In this document: positions 6,091-7,283 of the stretch, piece by piece
How the letters are laid out: every line of letters starts with the position of its first letter
Numbering within the stretch: the stretch's first letter is position 1
NCBI GenBank assembly: GCA_022013615.1
Contig: JAKLQB010000212.1
Span: 1-7,283 of the forward strand
Length of the DNA: 7,283 nucleotides
From: Desulfobacterales bacterium
GTDB lineage: Bacteria; Desulfobacterota; DSM-4660; Desulfatiglandales; Desulfatiglandaceae
Direction of reading: 5' to 3'
Made by a program: the position numbers and the translations under genes
The notes under the pieces: model-generated
Databases searched by the model: none
The model's input: the letters and a program-made list of their open reading frames with translations, nothing else
Told to the model about the DNA's origin: nothing

Positions 6091-6951
6091 TTAATTATCA
6101 TTTCGTTTTAATGTCTCGTTTATCAGTCTTTGTCCATTTCCGTGCAAAATTTTGTACTTTACCTCTTCTTTTAAAGATGATTCCTTAATCTCCTTAACGG
6201 CTCTACTAAAGGAGATTGTAGGCCAATCAGTTCCAAATAGTACCTGATCTTGGAGTAAAGAGTTAGCATACTGAAAGAAAGGGTCCCATCCTGTTCCGGA
6301 AGCGAAAATATACTTTGGAGCTATTCCGCCTATTTCAAGAAAGACACGTGGATAAAATTTTCGGGCAATGGCACATAACTCCCCAACCCATGGCCATCCT
6401 GAATGGCAGGCCACTAATCTGATATCAGGGAAATCTAAAAGAATCTTTTCTAAATGAAATGGCCTATCGGCCTCCATAGAATGGTTTGGCGCATAATTTA
6501 TGCCCGTATGAAGCCAAAGCGGGATCTCGGACTCTACACACAACTGATAAAGGGGATAGAGTCTGGCATCGTTAGGTAACATATCAAAAAAAGCAGGCTG
6601 TAAACTTAAACCTACACACTTTGTATTTCTAACCGCTTTCTTGAATTCCTTCACAGATTCGCTTATGCCTTTTCGTGGATCTACGCTCACTGCTCCAAAA
6701 AACCTATCTGCATATTCACTTGTTAATCTTGCAACATCTTCGTTCAGCCGAGTTGGATCTTCGAATTCCCACTCACTATGTAAGACTGCCTTTTCAATTG
6801 ACGCATCATCCATCTCTTTTAGCAGCACATCACTTCCAGCCTCGTAACGTAAATCAAAACCAGCCCTGTCCTGATAATACTTCATAAAATCTTCAGGATT
6901 ATTTGAAGTAATTTTGCGAGGGACGCGTACCCTCATGTCTATTACCCGCAT
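6091..6951 (-). CDS. Amidohydrolase_2 (ACMSD-like) TIM-barrel protein without the HxH metal motif
   Basis: This 286-residue protein is close to the usual length for amidohydrolase family 2, which includes ACMSD-type decarboxylases, lactone hydrolases and related enzymes. Barrel landmarks are in order: the beta-1 strand VIDMRVRVP (3-11), LWLHTG (145-150, H148), RLVACHSGWPWV (178-189, H183), VFLEIGG (203-209), VLFGTDWP (237-244, D242) and a closing helix ILHGNGQRLIN. Normally beta-1 carries DxHxH, whose two histidines bind the metal; here both are arginine (R7 and R9), while H148, H183 and D242 remain. The enzyme may bind metal differently or work without one, as some members of this superfamily are reported to do. 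The ATG at 6951 follows a modest AGAGG. It sits 110 bases after the transporter permease and 165 bases before the acyl-CoA synthetase, suggesting it handles the imported acid or a later intermediate. Fold is confident; the reaction is not known. Confidence 0.88.
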   Translation of the reverse strand: MRVIDMRVRVPRKITSNNPEDFMKYYQDRAGFDLRYEAGSDVLLKEMDDASIEKAVLHSEWEFEDPTRLNEDVARLTSEYADRFFGAVSVDPRKGISESVKEFKKAVRNTKCVGLSLQPAFFDMLPNDARLYPLYQLCVESEIPLWLHTGINYAPNHSMEADRPFHLEKILLDFPDIRLVACHSGWPWVGELCAIARKFYPRVFLEIGGIAPKYIFASGTGWDPFFQYANSLLQDQVLFGTDWPTISFSRAVKEIKESSLKEEVKYKILHGNGQRLINETLKRNDN

Positions 6952-7061
6952 TTCACAACCTCTTATTCATATCTTATGTTTGTTGCTGTTAGTACCAGTA
7001 CCCCTTCTACTTTTTAAAGTGCATCCCAGTTTTAACGCAATCCAACCTTCATGCTTAAACG

Positions 7062-7283
7062 CTATCTTAAAAAGAGGTTTACCAACACCAAAGCAAATTC
7101 CGGTACGTATGTAACCAATAGAATTACAGGTAAAGCCCCGAAGATCATAAAGTATGAGGCCGGCTTGACATATTCGTTCAGCGGGAGATTACCCCCGATC
7201 AGACCGGCGAGATACAGCATGGGCGCGCAGGGTGGGGTAATGTTTCCAAGGGATAGGTTTGTAACTGAGATGGCGGCAAAATG
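7062..7283 (-). CDS. TRAP transporter large permease (DctM family), C-terminal part
   Basis: The frame is open from the right edge to TAG at 7062-7064 and gives 73 residues; the start lies outside the window. NLSLGNITPPCAPMLYLAG (residues 9-27) matches the conserved region near the end of TRAP large permeases, where a glycine and the ITPP motif precede a reentrant or membrane segment. It is followed by a short loop with LNEYVKPA and a final hydrophobic segment of about 25 residues ending VPEFALVLVNLFLR, typical of the DctM C-terminus. The full protein would be about 430 residues with around twelve membrane segments in the cytoplasmic membrane. TRAP systems use a periplasmic binding protein to import organic acids with a sodium gradient. 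DctM is usually the last gene of a dctPQM set, so the binding protein and small permease are probably just beyond the right edge, and the downstream acyl-CoA genes suggest the substrate is a carboxylic acid. Confidence 0.87.
   Translation of the reverse strand, partial: HFAAISVTNLSLGNITPPCAPMLYLAGLIGGNLPLNEYVKPASYFMIFGALPVILLVTYVPEFALVLVNLFLR

Noticed and set aside
6914..7114. Plus-strand frame with a leucine-rich hydrophobic stretch
   Set aside because: It overlaps the amidohydrolase start and the transporter end on the other strand and has no ribosome site; it is a shadow reading.

Overview
The window reads as part of a bacterial catabolic gene cluster. Every convincing gene lies on the minus strand, so transcription runs from the right edge towards the left. 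Moderate GC content, good Shine-Dalgarno sites, a TRAP-type transporter and a set of acyl-CoA enzymes would suit an anaerobic or sediment proteobacterium or Desulfobacterota member. That placement is an impression from gene content; no marker gene is present to confirm it.

In order of transcription the window holds: the last 73 codons of a TRAP transporter large permease (7283-7062); an amidohydrolase_2/ACMSD-type TIM-barrel protein (6951-6091); an AMP-forming acyl-CoA synthetase (5925-4282, start revised to an internal ATG behind a perfect AAGGAGG); an enoyl-CoA hydratase of the crotonase family (4219-3443); a thiolase-fold protein of the SCP-x/lipid-transfer type (3327-2131); and, 18 bases later, a DUF35 zinc-ribbon/OB-fold protein with what looks like a C-terminal SCP2 domain (2112-1117). 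After a 160-base gap comes a stand-alone response-regulator receiver protein with an aromatic-rich tail (956-459). Bases 1-458 hold no convincing complete gene, only a coding-like fragment on the plus strand at the left edge.

Inferred joint function: an organic acid is imported by the TRAP transporter, possibly processed by the amidohydrolase-fold enzyme, activated to its CoA thioester, hydrated by the crotonase and cleaved by the thiolase-fold/DUF35 pair. Two points make the cluster unusual. The thiolase-fold protein has glycine where the nucleophilic cysteine of thiolases should be, and no 3-hydroxyacyl-CoA dehydrogenase or acyl-CoA dehydrogenase is present in the window. Together with the DUF35 partner this resembles the hydratase plus retro-aldolase logic of steroid side-chain degradation (ChsH1-ChsH2 with Ltp2) more than ordinary thiolytic beta-oxidation. 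The amidohydrolase also lacks the HxH metal motif (RxR instead).

Possible regulatory DNA: a perfect 8-bp inverted repeat interlocked with a 34-bp-period imperfect direct repeat between the hydratase and thiolase genes, and a TATAAT box inside a small palindrome upstream of the synthetase.
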